From Streptomyces fuscichromogenes (GTDB taxonomy: Bacteria; Actinomycetota; Actinomycetes; Streptomycetales; Streptomycetaceae), in NCBI RefSeq assembly GCF_014645815.1, contig NZ_BMML01000006.1:108587-172586 (forward strand): a stretch of DNA of 64,000 nucleotides, written 5' to 3'. The position numbers and the translations under genes were made by a program. The first letter of the stretch is position 1; the number at the start of each line of letters is the position of its first letter. Below, piece after piece: positions 25,721 through 35,427 of the stretch. The notes under the pieces were generated by a model. That model searched no databases. It was not told where the DNA came from and saw nothing but the letters and a program-made list of their open reading frames with translations.

Positions 25721-27340
25721 TTATGAGCAGCGTTTTCCCTCCGCCGGCGGGGTGCCGTCGAGGAGGTAGGTGTTGATCGCCGAGTCGATGCAGGCGCTGC
25801 CCCGGCCGTAGGCGGTGTGGCCGTCGCCGACGTAGGTGAGGAGGCGGCCCGAGGAGAGCTGGCGGGCCAGGGAGCGGGCCCAGGGGTAGGGGGTCGCCGG
25901 GTCCCGGGTGGTGCCGACGACGACGATGGGCCCGGCGCCCTTCGCCTCGATCCGGTGCGGCTCCCCCATGGCCCGCACCGGCCAGTACGCGCAGTTCAGC
26001 GAGGCCCACGCCAGGTTCGGGCCGAACACCGGGGACGCCTTCTCGAACGCGGGCAGCGCCTTCTCGACCTGCGCGGGGCCGGTGAAGGCGGGCGGCAGGT
26101 CCAGGCAGTTCACCGCGGCGTTGGCGGACATCAGGTTCGAGTAGCGGCCGTCGGAGTCCCGCTCGTAGTAGCTGTCGGAGAGGGCGAGCAGACCCGCGCC
26201 GTCGTTGTCCTTCATCGCCGCGTGCAGGGCGTCGCGCAGTTGCTCCCACTCCGCCTGGTCGTACATCGCGGCGATCACGCCGGTCGTCGCGAGGGACTCG
26301 GTCAGCTTGCGGCCGTCCGGGTCACCGGTCGGGACGGGGTGCGCGTCCAGCTTCAGGAAGAACGTCCTGAGGTTGTCGGCGATCTGCGTCGGCGTGCTGC
26401 CCTTGGGGCCGAGCGGGCAGTCGGCGCGCTTGGCACAGTCCTCGGCGAAGGACCGGAACGCCGTCTCGAACCCCGCCGTCTGCTGGAGGTTCAGCTCCCG
26501 CGCGGACAGGGAGGGGTCCATCGCGCCGTCCAGGACCATCCGGCCGACCCGCTCCGGGAACAGGCCCGCGTAGGTCGCGCCGAGGAAGGTGCCGTACGAC
26601 GCCCCCACGTAGTTCAGCTTCGGGTCGCCGAGCACCGCCCGCAGGATGTCCATGTCCCGCGCCGAGTCGACGGTGGAGACATGGCGCAGCAGCTGCGCCG
26701 AGTGCGTCCCGCAGGCCTCCGCGAACGCCTTGTACTCCGCCACCAGCCGGGCCGTCTCCTTCTGGTCGTCGGGGGTCATGTCGGTCTCGGTGAAGGCGTC
26801 CATCTGCCGCCCGTTCAGACACTGCACGGGCTCGCTGCGGGCGACCCCGCGCGGGTCCACGGCGACCATGTCGTAGCGCGCCCGCACCTCGGCGGGGTAG
26901 CCGATGCCCGCGTACTGCTGGAGGTAGTCCACCGCCGAGCCGCCCGGCCCGCCCGGGTTGACCAGCAGCGAACCGAGCGGCTTCGCCTTGCCGGTCGCCT
27001 TCTTCCGGGCGACGGCCAGCCGGACGTCACCCGCGCCCGGATCGGCGTAGTCCAGCGGGGCCTTCATCGTGGCGCACTGGAATCCGGGGACTCCGCAGTC
27101 GCGCCAGGTGAGCTTCTGGTCGTAGTAGCGCGCCAGCGACGACGGTGTCGAGCGGGGCAGTGCGGCCAGCTGGGCGGCGCCGGCCGTGGTGGACGCCGGT
27201 GTCGATGCCGACGCGTTCCCCGAGGAGGAGCACCCGGAGGCGAGCAGGGCGGCTGCCGAGAGCAGGGCGGCCGCCGTGGTCCGGGCGTGGGTCCGGGACC
27301 GGATCGGGGCCTGGCGGGCGATTCGCCTGATGTGCATCAT
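25721..27340 (-). CDS. Secreted alpha/beta-hydrolase lipoprotein, S33 tripeptidyl aminopeptidase family (SlpD/E, CaeA/Hip1-like)
   Basis: 539 aa. An Arg-rich N-terminus and hydrophobic stretch end in the lipobox LLASGC (Cys about 37), so the mature protein is a membrane-anchored lipoprotein. The fold is alpha/beta-hydrolase: oxyanion region NPGGPGGS, nucleophile elbow GASYGT, and a C-terminal TAP-like domain with GTTRDPATPY (Asp) and GDGHTAY (His), completing the Ser-Asp-His triad. Paired Cys residues suggest disulfides. Streptomyces SlpD/SlpE and mycobacterial CaeA/Hip1 share this layout and release N-terminal tripeptides or cleave esters outside the cell. It is a single gene between the tRNA and holB. 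The exact substrate is unknown. Confidence 0.88.
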   Translation of the reverse strand: MMHIRRIARQAPIRSRTHARTTAAALLSAAALLASGCSSSGNASASTPASTTAGAAQLAALPRSTPSSLARYYDQKLTWRDCGVPGFQCATMKAPLDYADPGAGDVRLAVARKKATGKAKPLGSLLVNPGGPGGSAVDYLQQYAGIGYPAEVRARYDMVAVDPRGVARSEPVQCLNGRQMDAFTETDMTPDDQKETARLVAEYKAFAEACGTHSAQLLRHVSTVDSARDMDILRAVLGDPKLNYVGASYGTFLGATYAGLFPERVGRMVLDGAMDPSLSARELNLQQTAGFETAFRSFAEDCAKRADCPLGPKGSTPTQIADNLRTFFLKLDAHPVPTGDPDGRKLTESLATTGVIAAMYDQAEWEQLRDALHAAMKDNDGAGLLALSDSYYERDSDGRYSNLMSANAAVNCLDLPPAFTGPAQVEKALPAFEKASPVFGPNLAWASLNCAYWPVRAMGEPHRIEAKGAGPIVVVGTTRDPATPYPWARSLARQLSSGRLLTYVGDGHTAYGRGSACIDSAINTYLLDGTPPAEGKRCS

Positions 27341-27464
27341 TCGAGCGTAACGCCGAGAAATGATCTCCGTGGCGTACCGAGCGACTGTGGCTCGTACGGG
27401 TGACCCCGGTCAACGCCCCGCACCTCGGCGACAGAGGTTCGCCCGGACGCCGCCGTTCGGGGCG

Positions 27465-28670
27465 TCAGCCCGCTCTGAGCGCCATCGTCATCGCCTCCAC
27501 CGCCAGCAGCGGCGCCACATTGCGGTCGAGGGCGTCCCGGCAGGAGGCGATCGCCTCGATCCGGCGCAGCGTGGCCTCGGCCGAGCCGGCCCGGGCCAGC
27601 CGCTCCAGGGCGTCCTCGGCGTCCGCGTTGGCGATCGCGACCCTGGACCCCAGCTGGAGGGCGAGGACGTCGCGGTAGAAGCCGGTGAGGTCGGTGAGGG
27701 CGACGTCGAGGCTGTCGCGCTGGGTCCTGGTCCGGCGGCGCTTCTGCATGTCCTCCAGGTCCTTGATCACGCCCGCCGTGCCGCGCGGCAGCCGCCCGCC
27801 CTGGACCGCGCCGAGCGCCGCCTTCAGCTCCTCGGTCTCCTTGCCGTCCATCTCCTCGGCGAGCTGTTTGGCGTCCTCCGCCGCCGCGTCCACCAGCTCC
27901 TGTGCCGCCTTCAGGCATGCGCCGACCTCGTCCAGCCGCAGCGGCAGCTTCAGCACGGCCGCGCGGCGCGCGCGGGCGGCCGGGTCGGTGGCCAGCCGAC
28001 GAGCCCGGTCCACGTGCCCCTGGGTGGCGCGGGCGGCGGCCTCGGCCACCTGGGGCTCGACGCCCTCGCGCCGGACGAGCATGTCGGCGACCGCCGCCAC
28101 CGAGGGCGTGCTCAGGTTCAGATGGCGGCAGCGGGAGCGGATCGTGGGCAGCACGTCCTCCAGCGAGGGGGCGCAGAGCAGCCAGACGGTGCGGGGGGCG
28201 GGCTCCTCCACGGCCTTGAGGACGGCGTTGGCCGACTTCTCGTTCAGCCGCTCCGCGTCCTCGACCAGGATGATCTGCCAGCGGCCGGTCGCGGGGGACG
28301 TGTAGGACTTGCGGACCGTGTCACGCATGTCCTTGACCAGGATCTCGGCGCCGACGGCGGCGACCGTGGTGATGTCCGCGTGGGTGCCGATCAACACGGT
28401 GTGACAGCCGTCGCAGAAGCCGCAGCCGGGGGCGCCGCCCAGGGCCCGGTCCGGGCTCACGCACTGGAGGGCGGCGGCGAAGGCCCGCGCCGTCTGGTTG
28501 CGGCCGGCGCCGGGCGGGCCGGTGAACAGCCAGGCGTGCGTCATCTTGGACGACTCCGGCGGCGGCTGGTCGGCCGCGGCCGCGGTGACGAGGGCGTCGG
28601 CGTCCCGGGCGGCGGCGGTGAGCACCTCGCTCACCCGCTCCTGCCCGACGAGGTCGTCCCACACGGTCAT
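27465..28670 (-). CDS. holB: DNA polymerase III subunit delta' (clamp-loader)
   Basis: 401 aa. It has an AAA+ clamp-loader fold with TGPPGAGRNQTARAF in the P-loop position, where Lys is replaced, as expected for delta', which does not hydrolyse ATP. A zinc-binding cluster GCGFCDGCH follows, then SRCRHLNL sensor sequences and a C-terminal helical collar domain. Delta' holds the clamp-loader ring that places the beta sliding clamp on primed DNA. It lies 216 bp downstream of tmk on the same strand, and the tmk-holB neighbourhood is widespread in bacteria. The ATG at 28670 gives the full N-terminus, MTVWDDLVGQE. Confidence 0.93.
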   Translation of the reverse strand: MTVWDDLVGQERVSEVLTAAARDADALVTAAAADQPPPESSKMTHAWLFTGPPGAGRNQTARAFAAALQCVSPDRALGGAPGCGFCDGCHTVLIGTHADITTVAAVGAEILVKDMRDTVRKSYTSPATGRWQIILVEDAERLNEKSANAVLKAVEEPAPRTVWLLCAPSLEDVLPTIRSRCRHLNLSTPSVAAVADMLVRREGVEPQVAEAAARATQGHVDRARRLATDPAARARRAAVLKLPLRLDEVGACLKAAQELVDAAAEDAKQLAEEMDGKETEELKAALGAVQGGRLPRGTAGVIKDLEDMQKRRRTRTQRDSLDVALTDLTGFYRDVLALQLGSRVAIANADAEDALERLARAGSAEATLRRIEAIASCRDALDRNVAPLLAVEAMTMALRAG

Positions 28671-28886
28671 GGGTCACGCCGCCCTTTCGTCATACGAACC
28701 GATCCGAATACGCAGGGACCCGAAGCCCACCGGTTCCGTGGTCCGGACTCCATTGTGCGGGTGCCCACTGACAACGAGGTCCGCGGACGACCGGGAGGGA
28801 CAGCCGGTCCCGCCGGCTCCCGCCCACGGCGACGGGGGCGGCACCGGCCGGTGTCCCCGACCCGCACCGCCCCCGCGCCGGGAGAC

Positions 28887-31800
28887 TCAGCCGCGCCGAC
28901 CGCGGCCCCTGCGGCCCCGCTCGTCGCCGTGATCCGGCTCCTCGTAGTTCCCCAGCAGTTCGTCCGCCAGCGACGGCAGGTCGTCCAGCGGGGTCTCCTC
29001 GGCCCAGTCGGGCCGGGGGCGCTGCCGCCGGGCCGGGCCGCCGGTGTCGGCGTCGACCTGCGGCAGCTCGCGGGTGCTGCCCTCGGAGCCGTCGGGGTTC
29101 CGGCCCGCCCGCTCGTCCCGGAAGAACCCGGGCGGCATCCGGTCCGCCGGGGCATCGTCAGGAGCGGCGGCCTCGTCGCGCACGGGAGGCAGCACGGCGG
29201 TCTCGTCGGCGGCACCGGACGGCACCGCCGGGAGCACCGCCGTCTCGTCCGCGGCACCGGACGGCACCGGCGGAAGCACCGCCGTCTCGTCGGCAGCACC
29301 CGGCGGCACCGGCCGCAGCACCGCGGTCTCGTCGGCCGACCGCGCGGGCCGCACCGGCGGCTGCGGCAGCTCCGCCGTCACCTCGGCGTCGGACTCCTGG
29401 GCCCTGGCCGCCCGCTCGTCCCGCACCGGGCGCAGCACCTTCGTCTCGTCGGCCCCGGCCTCCGGCTTCACCACCGGTGTTGGCATGGTCGTCGCCTCCG
29501 GGGTGACACCGGGAGCCGTCGGCTGCCGTACGGCGGACTGCTGGACGGCCACGTCGGCCGCTGCCGCCGCCTCCGCCGCGGCACGCCGTGCCTGCTCCGC
29601 CTTGAGCAGCGCCTCCTCGGCCTTGCGCTGCTTCTCCAGGCGCCGTTCCTCGGCCTCGGCGCGCAGCCGGGCCTCTTCCTCGGCCCGCTTGCGGCGCTGC
29701 TCCTCCTCGGCCTTGCGACGGGCCTCGGCCTCCGCGCGGGCCTTCTCCTCGGCGAGCAGCCGAGCCTGCTCCTCCTCGGCCCGCCGACGCGCCTCCTCGG
29801 CCCGCAGCCGGGCCTCCTCCGCCTGCCGTTCGGCCTCGCGGCGCTGCGCCTCCTCCAGCTCGCGGCGCTTGCGCTCCTCCTCCTCGGCGCGCAGCTTGGC
29901 GAGCTGCTCCTGGCGCTCACGCTCCAGGCGCTCCTCCTCGGCCTTGCGCGCGGCCTCCTCCTCGGCCTTGCGGCGGGCCTCCTCCTCGGCCTTCCTGCGC
30001 GCCTCCTCGGCGGCCCTGATCTCGTCCTCGGACAGCGGCAGCACGGTGTCGAGCCGGGCCCGGATGACGGTGCTGACGGCCTCGGGCTCCTGGCCGGCGT
30101 CGACCACCAGGTAGCGGCCGGGGTCGGAGGCGGCCAGCGTCAGGAAACCGGCCCGCACGCGCGCGTGGAACTCGGCGGGCTCCGACTCCAGCCGGTCGGG
30201 GGCCTCGGTGAAGCGTTCGCGGGCGGTCTCCGGCACCACGTCCAGCAGGACGGTCAGATGCGGGACGAGTCCGTCGGTCGCCCACCGGTTGATGCGGGCG
30301 ACCTCGGTCGGGGACAGGTCGCGGCCCGCGCCCTGGTAGGCGACGGAGGAGTCGATGTAGCGGTCGGAGATGACGATCGCGCCGCGCTCCAGGGCGGGCC
30401 GGACGACGGTGTCGACGTGCTCCGCGCGGTCGGCGGCGTACAGCAGCGCCTCCGCGCGGTGCGACAGACCGGCGGACGAGACATCGAGCAGGATCGAGCG
30501 CAGCCGCTTGCCGACCGGCGTGGCGCCGGGCTCACGGGTGAGGACGACCTCGTGGCCCTTGGCGCGGATCCACTCGGCGAGGGCCTCGGCCTGGGTGGAC
30601 TTGCCGGCGCCGTCGCCGCCCTCAAGGGCGATGAAGAAACCGTTGGCCGTGGGTGCCTGCGCCGGGTCGTCGCCGCCGAGCAGCGCGTCACGCAGGTCGT
30701 GGCGGAGCGGTACGCCCGCGCGGTCGTCGACCTTGGCCAGCACCAGGGCGGCCACCGGCAGCAGCAGCGCGCCGACCAGCATCAGCGTGAACGCGGCTCC
30801 GCCGTGCGCGAACACGAACTTGCCGTTCTCCAGCCGGTGCGGCCCGATCAGCGCGGCCACCAGGGGGGCGATCAGCGCGCCGAGCGCCATGGCGACCCGG
30901 ACCACCGCGTGCAGGTGCTCGGTGGTCCGCGTCCGGCGGGAGTCCTCGGTCTCCTGGTCGAGCAGGGTGTGCCCGGTGTTGGCGGCCACGCCCGCGCCGA
31001 TACCGGCCAGCGTGACGATCAGGAGCACGGTGGTGACGTCCGGGACCAGCCCCGCGGCCAGCAGCGCGATGCCGGTGAAGGCGATCGCGAGCGACAGCAG
31101 CCGGCGGCGCGAGAGCGTCGGCAGCAGGGCGGGCGCCGTACGGATGCCGACGGCGACCCCGCCGGTCAGCCCGAGCACCAGCAGGCCGTACAGCACCGGC
31201 CCGCCGTGCAGGTCCCTGGCGTCCAGTACGGCGACGGAGACGGCCGCGGCGACCGCTCCGGCCACCGCGGCGCAGGCCAGTACCAGGAGCGGGATGGCGC
31301 CGGTGCGGCCCGTCTCGACGCCGGCGGCGGTCCTGGGTCGGCGCAGGCCCTCCAGCGGGGACCGCGCGCGCGGGGTGCGGGTGCCGGGCACCTCCAGGTA
31401 GACCAGCACCGACAGGGAGGCGGCGAACAGGCCGGCCGCCACGTACGAGGCGAGGGCCGCCTGGTGCTGGGCGAACCAGGCGATGCCGGTGCCCAGCAGG
31501 TTGTTGACCAGCGACGCGACAACCAGGGCGGCGGCCGCGAGCGGGATCGCCAGGAACGTCGTGCGCAGCGACAGCCGGCGCAGGGCGTCCAGGTGGTCGG
31601 GGAGCGGGCGTACCGTCGCGCCCTCCAGGGGCGGCGCGGGCAGCAGCGCGGGGGCCGCGCTCTCCCGGCAGACGGTCCAGAAGCGCTCGGCGACTCCGGT
31701 GACGAAGCCCGTCACCAGCAGGAGCGTCAGGGCGTTCGCCGGGGTCCAGTCGATCCACAGGGGCGCGATGATCAGCAGGACGGTGCGCAGACCGTCGGCG

Positions 31801-32165
31801 CCGACCATGGTCCAGCGCCGGTCGAGCGGGCCGTCCTGTGCGGTCAGCGCCGTCAGCGGGCCCAGCAGGACCGCGCCGAAGAGCAGGGTGGCCAGAATGC
31901 GCACCCCGAAGACGATCGCCACCGCGAGCGCCGCACCTCGGTAGCCGCCGCCGAAGGAACCCTGGGCGACGGCTGCCTGGAGCGTGAGCACGACCAGCAC
32001 CAGCAACGCCAGGCTGTCACCGATCCCGCTCACCAGCTGGGCGCTCCACAAGCGCCTCAACTCGGGTCGGCGCAGCAGCGAGCGAACGGCGCGCTCGCGG
32101 GAATCCGCTACCAGCGCGTCGTCCGGATCTGTCTGGGGGGCCGTTGGCTGCTCGGCTCGCGTCAT
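28887..32165 (-). CDS. tmk: Fusion of MFS-like membrane domain and dTMP kinase with coiled coil and repeat tail
   Basis: 1092 aa, about five times a normal dTMP kinase. Residues about 40-490 contain roughly ten to twelve hydrophobic segments of MFS-like type. The thymidylate kinase domain (about 510-725) has P-loop EGGDGAGKST (Lys522), the DRYIDSS motif and TREPGATPVG. It makes dTDP from dTMP for DNA synthesis. Residues about 740-890 are a charged Glu/Ala/Arg coiled coil. The tail has four 14-residue units of the type ADETAVLPPVPSGA and ends in Arg/Gly-rich sequence. Streptomyces dTMP kinases are known to be annotated as such fusions, so this is not an assembly artefact. Why the kinase is membrane-tethered is not known. 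The start ATG follows topA by 160 bp. Confidence 0.9.
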   Translation of the reverse strand: MTRAEQPTAPQTDPDDALVADSRERAVRSLLRRPELRRLWSAQLVSGIGDSLALLVLVVLTLQAAVAQGSFGGGYRGAALAVAIVFGVRILATLLFGAVLLGPLTALTAQDGPLDRRWTMVGADGLRTVLLIIAPLWIDWTPANALTLLLVTGFVTGVAERFWTVCRESAAPALLPAPPLEGATVRPLPDHLDALRRLSLRTTFLAIPLAAAALVVASLVNNLLGTGIAWFAQHQAALASYVAAGLFAASLSVLVYLEVPGTRTPRARSPLEGLRRPRTAAGVETGRTGAIPLLVLACAAVAGAVAAAVSVAVLDARDLHGGPVLYGLLVLGLTGGVAVGIRTAPALLPTLSRRRLLSLAIAFTGIALLAAGLVPDVTTVLLIVTLAGIGAGVAANTGHTLLDQETEDSRRTRTTEHLHAVVRVAMALGALIAPLVAALIGPHRLENGKFVFAHGGAAFTLMLVGALLLPVAALVLAKVDDRAGVPLRHDLRDALLGGDDPAQAPTANGFFIALEGGDGAGKSTQAEALAEWIRAKGHEVVLTREPGATPVGKRLRSILLDVSSAGLSHRAEALLYAADRAEHVDTVVRPALERGAIVISDRYIDSSVAYQGAGRDLSPTEVARINRWATDGLVPHLTVLLDVVPETARERFTEAPDRLESEPAEFHARVRAGFLTLAASDPGRYLVVDAGQEPEAVSTVIRARLDTVLPLSEDEIRAAEEARRKAEEEARRKAEEEAARKAEEERLERERQEQLAKLRAEEEERKRRELEEAQRREAERQAEEARLRAEEARRRAEEEQARLLAEEKARAEAEARRKAEEEQRRKRAEEEARLRAEAEERRLEKQRKAEEALLKAEQARRAAAEAAAAADVAVQQSAVRQPTAPGVTPEATTMPTPVVKPEAGADETKVLRPVRDERAARAQESDAEVTAELPQPPVRPARSADETAVLRPVPPGAADETAVLPPVPSGAADETAVLPAVPSGAADETAVLPPVRDEAAAPDDAPADRMPPGFFRDERAGRNPDGSEGSTRELPQVDADTGGPARRQRPRPDWAEETPLDDLPSLADELLGNYEEPDHGDERGRRGRGRRG
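29178..29345 (-). repeat. 42-bp in-frame repeats in the tmk tail
   Basis: Four units of 14 codons (ADETAVLRPVPPGA, ADETAVLPPVPSGA, ADETAVLPAVPSGA, ADETAVLPPVRDEA). A related ADETKVLRPVRDE unit occurs about 25 codons earlier. The frame is preserved, and unit count is likely to vary between strains. Confidence 0.8.
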
Positions 32166-32325
32166 GCTTTCAGCCTATCGGCAGCCGACGACAGCCTGCG
32201 GCGACCGTCCACAGGTACGCCCGCCCCGACACCAAGTTGATGCCGGGGCGTGCACATTGCGAAGCCGATGTGAGGGCCGGGGGGCGTCTCGGCCCTCCCG
32301 GTCCCGCGCCCGGCTCGATCCGGGC

Positions 32326-35160
32326 TCAGTCCTCCGCGGTCGCCGTCCGGGAGGCCGTCGCCTTCTTGGCCGCCGTCTTCGCGGTGGTCGTCGTCTTCTT
32401 CGCGGTGGTCTTCTTGGCCGCCGTCTTCTTCGCCGGCGCGGCCTTCTTGGCGGCCGCGGTCTTCTTCGCGGGCGCCTTCTTCGCCGTCTTCTTGGCGGGC
32501 GCCTTGGACCGCTTCTCGGCGAGCAGCTCGTAGCCGCGCTCCGGGGTGATCTCCTCGACGCTGTCGCCGGAGCGCAGGGTCGCGTTGGTCTCCCCGTCGG
32601 TGACGTACGGCCCGAAGCGGCCGTCCTTCACCACGACCGGCTTCTCGCTGACCGGGTCGGTGCCCAGCTCCTTCAGCGGCGGCTTGGCGGCGGCCCGGCC
32701 GCGCTGCTTGGGCTGGGCGTAGATCGCCAGCGCCTCTTCGAGGGTGATCGTGAAGAGCTGGTCCTCGGAGGTGAGCGAACGCGAGTCCGTGCCCTTCTTC
32801 AGGTACGGCCCGTAGCGCCCGTTCTGCGCGGTGATCTCCTGGCCCTCGGCGTCGGCGCCGACGACCCGCGGCAGCGACATCAGCTTCAGCGCGTCCGCCA
32901 GGGTGACCGTGTCCAGGGACATGGTCTTGAAGAGCGAGGCGGTGCGCGGCTTGACCGCGTTCTTGCCGGTCTTCGGGGTGCCCTCGGGCAGCACCTCGGT
33001 GACGTACGGGCCGTAGCGGCCGTCACGGGCGATGATCTGGTGGCCGCTCTCCGGGTCGGCGCCCAGCTCGAAGTCGCCGCTCGGCTTGGCGAGCAGCTCC
33101 TCCGCGAGCTCGACGGACAGCTCGTCCGGTGCCAGGTCCTCGGGGACGTCCGCGCGCTGGTGGCCCTCGGAGTCCTTCTCGCCGCGCTCGATGTAGGGGC
33201 CGTAGCGGCCGACCCGGAGCACGATGTCATTGCCCACCGGGAACGACGACACCTCGCGCGCGTCGATCGCGCCCAGGTCGGTCACCAGCTCCTTGAGGCC
33301 GCCGAGGTGGTCCCCGTCGCCGTTGCCGGCGTCGGCCGCGCCGCCCGTGGCCGTGTCCTCGCCGCCCTCGCCGAAGTAGAAGCGCTTCAGCCACGGCACC
33401 GCCTGCGCCTGGCCGGCGGCGATGCGGTCGAGATCGTCCTCCATCCGGGCGGTGAAGTCGTAGTCGACCAGTCGGCCGAAGTGCTTCTCCAGGAGGTTGA
33501 CCACGGCGAAGCTCAGGAAGGAGGGCACCAGGGCCGTCCCCTTCTTGAACACGTATCCCCGGTCGAGGATCGTGCCGATGATCGACGCGTACGTCGAGGG
33601 GCGGCCGATCTCGCGCTCTTCGAGCTCCTTGACCAGCGAGGCCTCGGTGTAGCGGGCCGGGGGCTTGGTGGCGTGCCCGTCGACCGTGATCTCCTCGGCG
33701 GACAGCGCATCGCCCTCGGCGACCTGGGGCAGCCGGCGCTCGCGGTCGTCCAGCTCGGCGTTCGGGTCGTCGGCACCCTCGACGTAGGCCTTCAGGAAGC
33801 CGTGGAAGGTGATCGTCTTGCCGGAGGCGCTGAACTCGACGTCGCGGCCGTCGGCGGCGGTGCCACCGATCTTGACGGTCACGCTGTTGCCGGTCGCGTC
33901 CTTCATCTGGGAGGCGACGGTCCGCTTCCAGATCAGCTCGTAGAGCTTGAACTGGTCGCCGGTGAGACCGGTCTCCGCGGGGGTGCGGAAACGATCACCG
34001 GAGGGGCGGATCGCCTCGTGCGCCTCCTGCGCGTTCTTGACCTTCGCGGCGTAGGTCCGCGGGGCCGAGGGCAGGTAGTCGGCGCCGTACAGCTGCGTGA
34101 CCTGGGCGCGGGCGGCCGCGATCGCGGTGTCGCTCAGCGTCGTGGAGTCCGTACGCATGTACGTGATGTAGCCGTTCTCGTACAGCTTCTGGGCCACCTG
34201 CATGGTGGCCTTCGCACCGAAGCCGAGCTTGCGCGAGGCCTCCTGCTGGAGGGTCGTCGTACGGAACGGGGCGTACGGAGAGCGGCGGTACGGCTTGGAC
34301 TCGACCGAGCGGACCGCGAACCGGGTGTTCTCCAGGGCGGCGGCCAGCGCGCGGGCGTTCGCCTCGTCGAGGTGGAGGATGTTCGCGCTCTTCAGCTGCC
34401 CGAGCGAGTCGAAGTCGCGGCCCTGGGCCACCCGCCGGCCGTCGACCGCCTGGAGGCGCGCGACCAGGGACGACGGGTCGCTCGGATCACCGGCCCGGCC
34501 TGTTCCGAAGGTGCCCGTCAGGTCCCAGTACTCGGCGGACCGGAACGCGATGCGCTCGCGTTCCCGCTCCACCACGAGCCGGGTCGCCACGGACTGGACA
34601 CGGCCGGCCGACAGACGCGGCATGACCTTCTTCCACAGGACCGGCGAGACCTCGTAGCCGTAGAGGCGGTCGAGGATGCGGCGGGTCTCCTGGGCGTCGA
34701 CGAGCTTCTGGTTGAGCTGGCGCGGGTTGGCGACGGCGGCCCGGATCGCGTCCTTGGTGATCTCGTGGAAGACCATCCGCTTGACGGGGATCTTCGGCTT
34801 GAGGACCTCCTGGAGGTGCCAGGCGATGGCCTCGCCCTCGCGGTCCTCATCGGTGGCGAGGAAGAGCTCGTCGGAGTCCTTCAGCAGGTCCTTGAGCTTC
34901 TTGACCTGGGCCTTCTTGTCGGCGTTGATCACATAGATGGGCTGGAAGTCGTGCTCGACGTCCACGCCGAGGCGCCGGACCTCGCCGGTGTACTGCTCGG
35001 GCACCTCCGCGGCGCCGTTGGGAAGGTCACGGATGTGCCCGACGCTCGCTTCGACGACGTATCCGGGGCCCAGATAGCCCTTGATCGTCTTCGCCTTGGC
35101 AGGCGACTCGACGATGACGAGTCGGCGGCCGCCCTGTGCGGTCTCGCTGGTCGGGGACAA
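32326..35160 (-). CDS. topA: DNA topoisomerase I (type IA) with lysine-repeat tail
   Basis: 944 aa from a TTG start at 35160 (reads SPTSETAQGGRRLVIVESPA), chosen because homologues begin there and GGAGAGAAG lies upstream. A longer frame to 35376 exists but has atypical sequence. Toprim domain: VIVESPAKAKTIKGYLG. Active-site Tyr334 lies in YMRTDST. Several C-terminal repeats (NGRYGPYLKKG, DGRFGPYVTDG types) replace zinc fingers. The last 60 or so residues alternate AKK and PAKK, the tail known to raise processivity of Streptomyces TopA. The enzyme relaxes negative supercoils and is essential in Streptomyces. A strong -35-like TTGACA lies 124 bp upstream, but no -10 is at normal spacing. Confidence 0.95.
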   Translation of the reverse strand: MSPTSETAQGGRRLVIVESPAKAKTIKGYLGPGYVVEASVGHIRDLPNGAAEVPEQYTGEVRRLGVDVEHDFQPIYVINADKKAQVKKLKDLLKDSDELFLATDEDREGEAIAWHLQEVLKPKIPVKRMVFHEITKDAIRAAVANPRQLNQKLVDAQETRRILDRLYGYEVSPVLWKKVMPRLSAGRVQSVATRLVVERERERIAFRSAEYWDLTGTFGTGRAGDPSDPSSLVARLQAVDGRRVAQGRDFDSLGQLKSANILHLDEANARALAAALENTRFAVRSVESKPYRRSPYAPFRTTTLQQEASRKLGFGAKATMQVAQKLYENGYITYMRTDSTTLSDTAIAAARAQVTQLYGADYLPSAPRTYAAKVKNAQEAHEAIRPSGDRFRTPAETGLTGDQFKLYELIWKRTVASQMKDATGNSVTVKIGGTAADGRDVEFSASGKTITFHGFLKAYVEGADDPNAELDDRERRLPQVAEGDALSAEEITVDGHATKPPARYTEASLVKELEEREIGRPSTYASIIGTILDRGYVFKKGTALVPSFLSFAVVNLLEKHFGRLVDYDFTARMEDDLDRIAAGQAQAVPWLKRFYFGEGGEDTATGGAADAGNGDGDHLGGLKELVTDLGAIDAREVSSFPVGNDIVLRVGRYGPYIERGEKDSEGHQRADVPEDLAPDELSVELAEELLAKPSGDFELGADPESGHQIIARDGRYGPYVTEVLPEGTPKTGKNAVKPRTASLFKTMSLDTVTLADALKLMSLPRVVGADAEGQEITAQNGRYGPYLKKGTDSRSLTSEDQLFTITLEEALAIYAQPKQRGRAAAKPPLKELGTDPVSEKPVVVKDGRFGPYVTDGETNATLRSGDSVEEITPERGYELLAEKRSKAPAKKTAKKAPAKKTAAAKKAAPAKKTAAKKTTAKKTTTTAKTAAKKATASRTATAED

Positions 35161-35258
35161 CTTCGCTCTTCTCTCCGGTCGACGCTGGGGCCTCCCCAGG
35201 CCTTGCTCCCGGGGTCGTGGCACGGGCACGGATGCCCGCTCACTTGGTGACGCTGCGG

Positions 35259-35289
35259 AGTGTGACGGTACATCCCGCCCCCGTGTCAA
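35259..35289 (-). promoter_or_regulatory. Candidate topA promoter with abnormal spacing
   Basis: On the - strand, TTGACA (35284-35289) is a perfect -35. The only -10-like sequences are TACCGT 13 bp downstream (35265-35270) and CACACT 19 bp downstream (35259-35264). Neither has the usual 17-18 bp spacing. Promoters with odd spacing are often supercoiling-sensitive, which fits a topoisomerase gene. This is a motif reading only. Confidence 0.35.
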
Positions 35290-35427
35290 ACGGGAAAAGC
35301 CCACAACGGCCACTCGAACGGTAACCCGACTACCGCCATTCCTGCCGCCCGGAGTCCCCGGTCGCTCTCCCGGCACCGTCCGGAGCGTGAGGCTCCGATC
35401 ACCCGGGCCGCACCGTCGCGGACGGGC

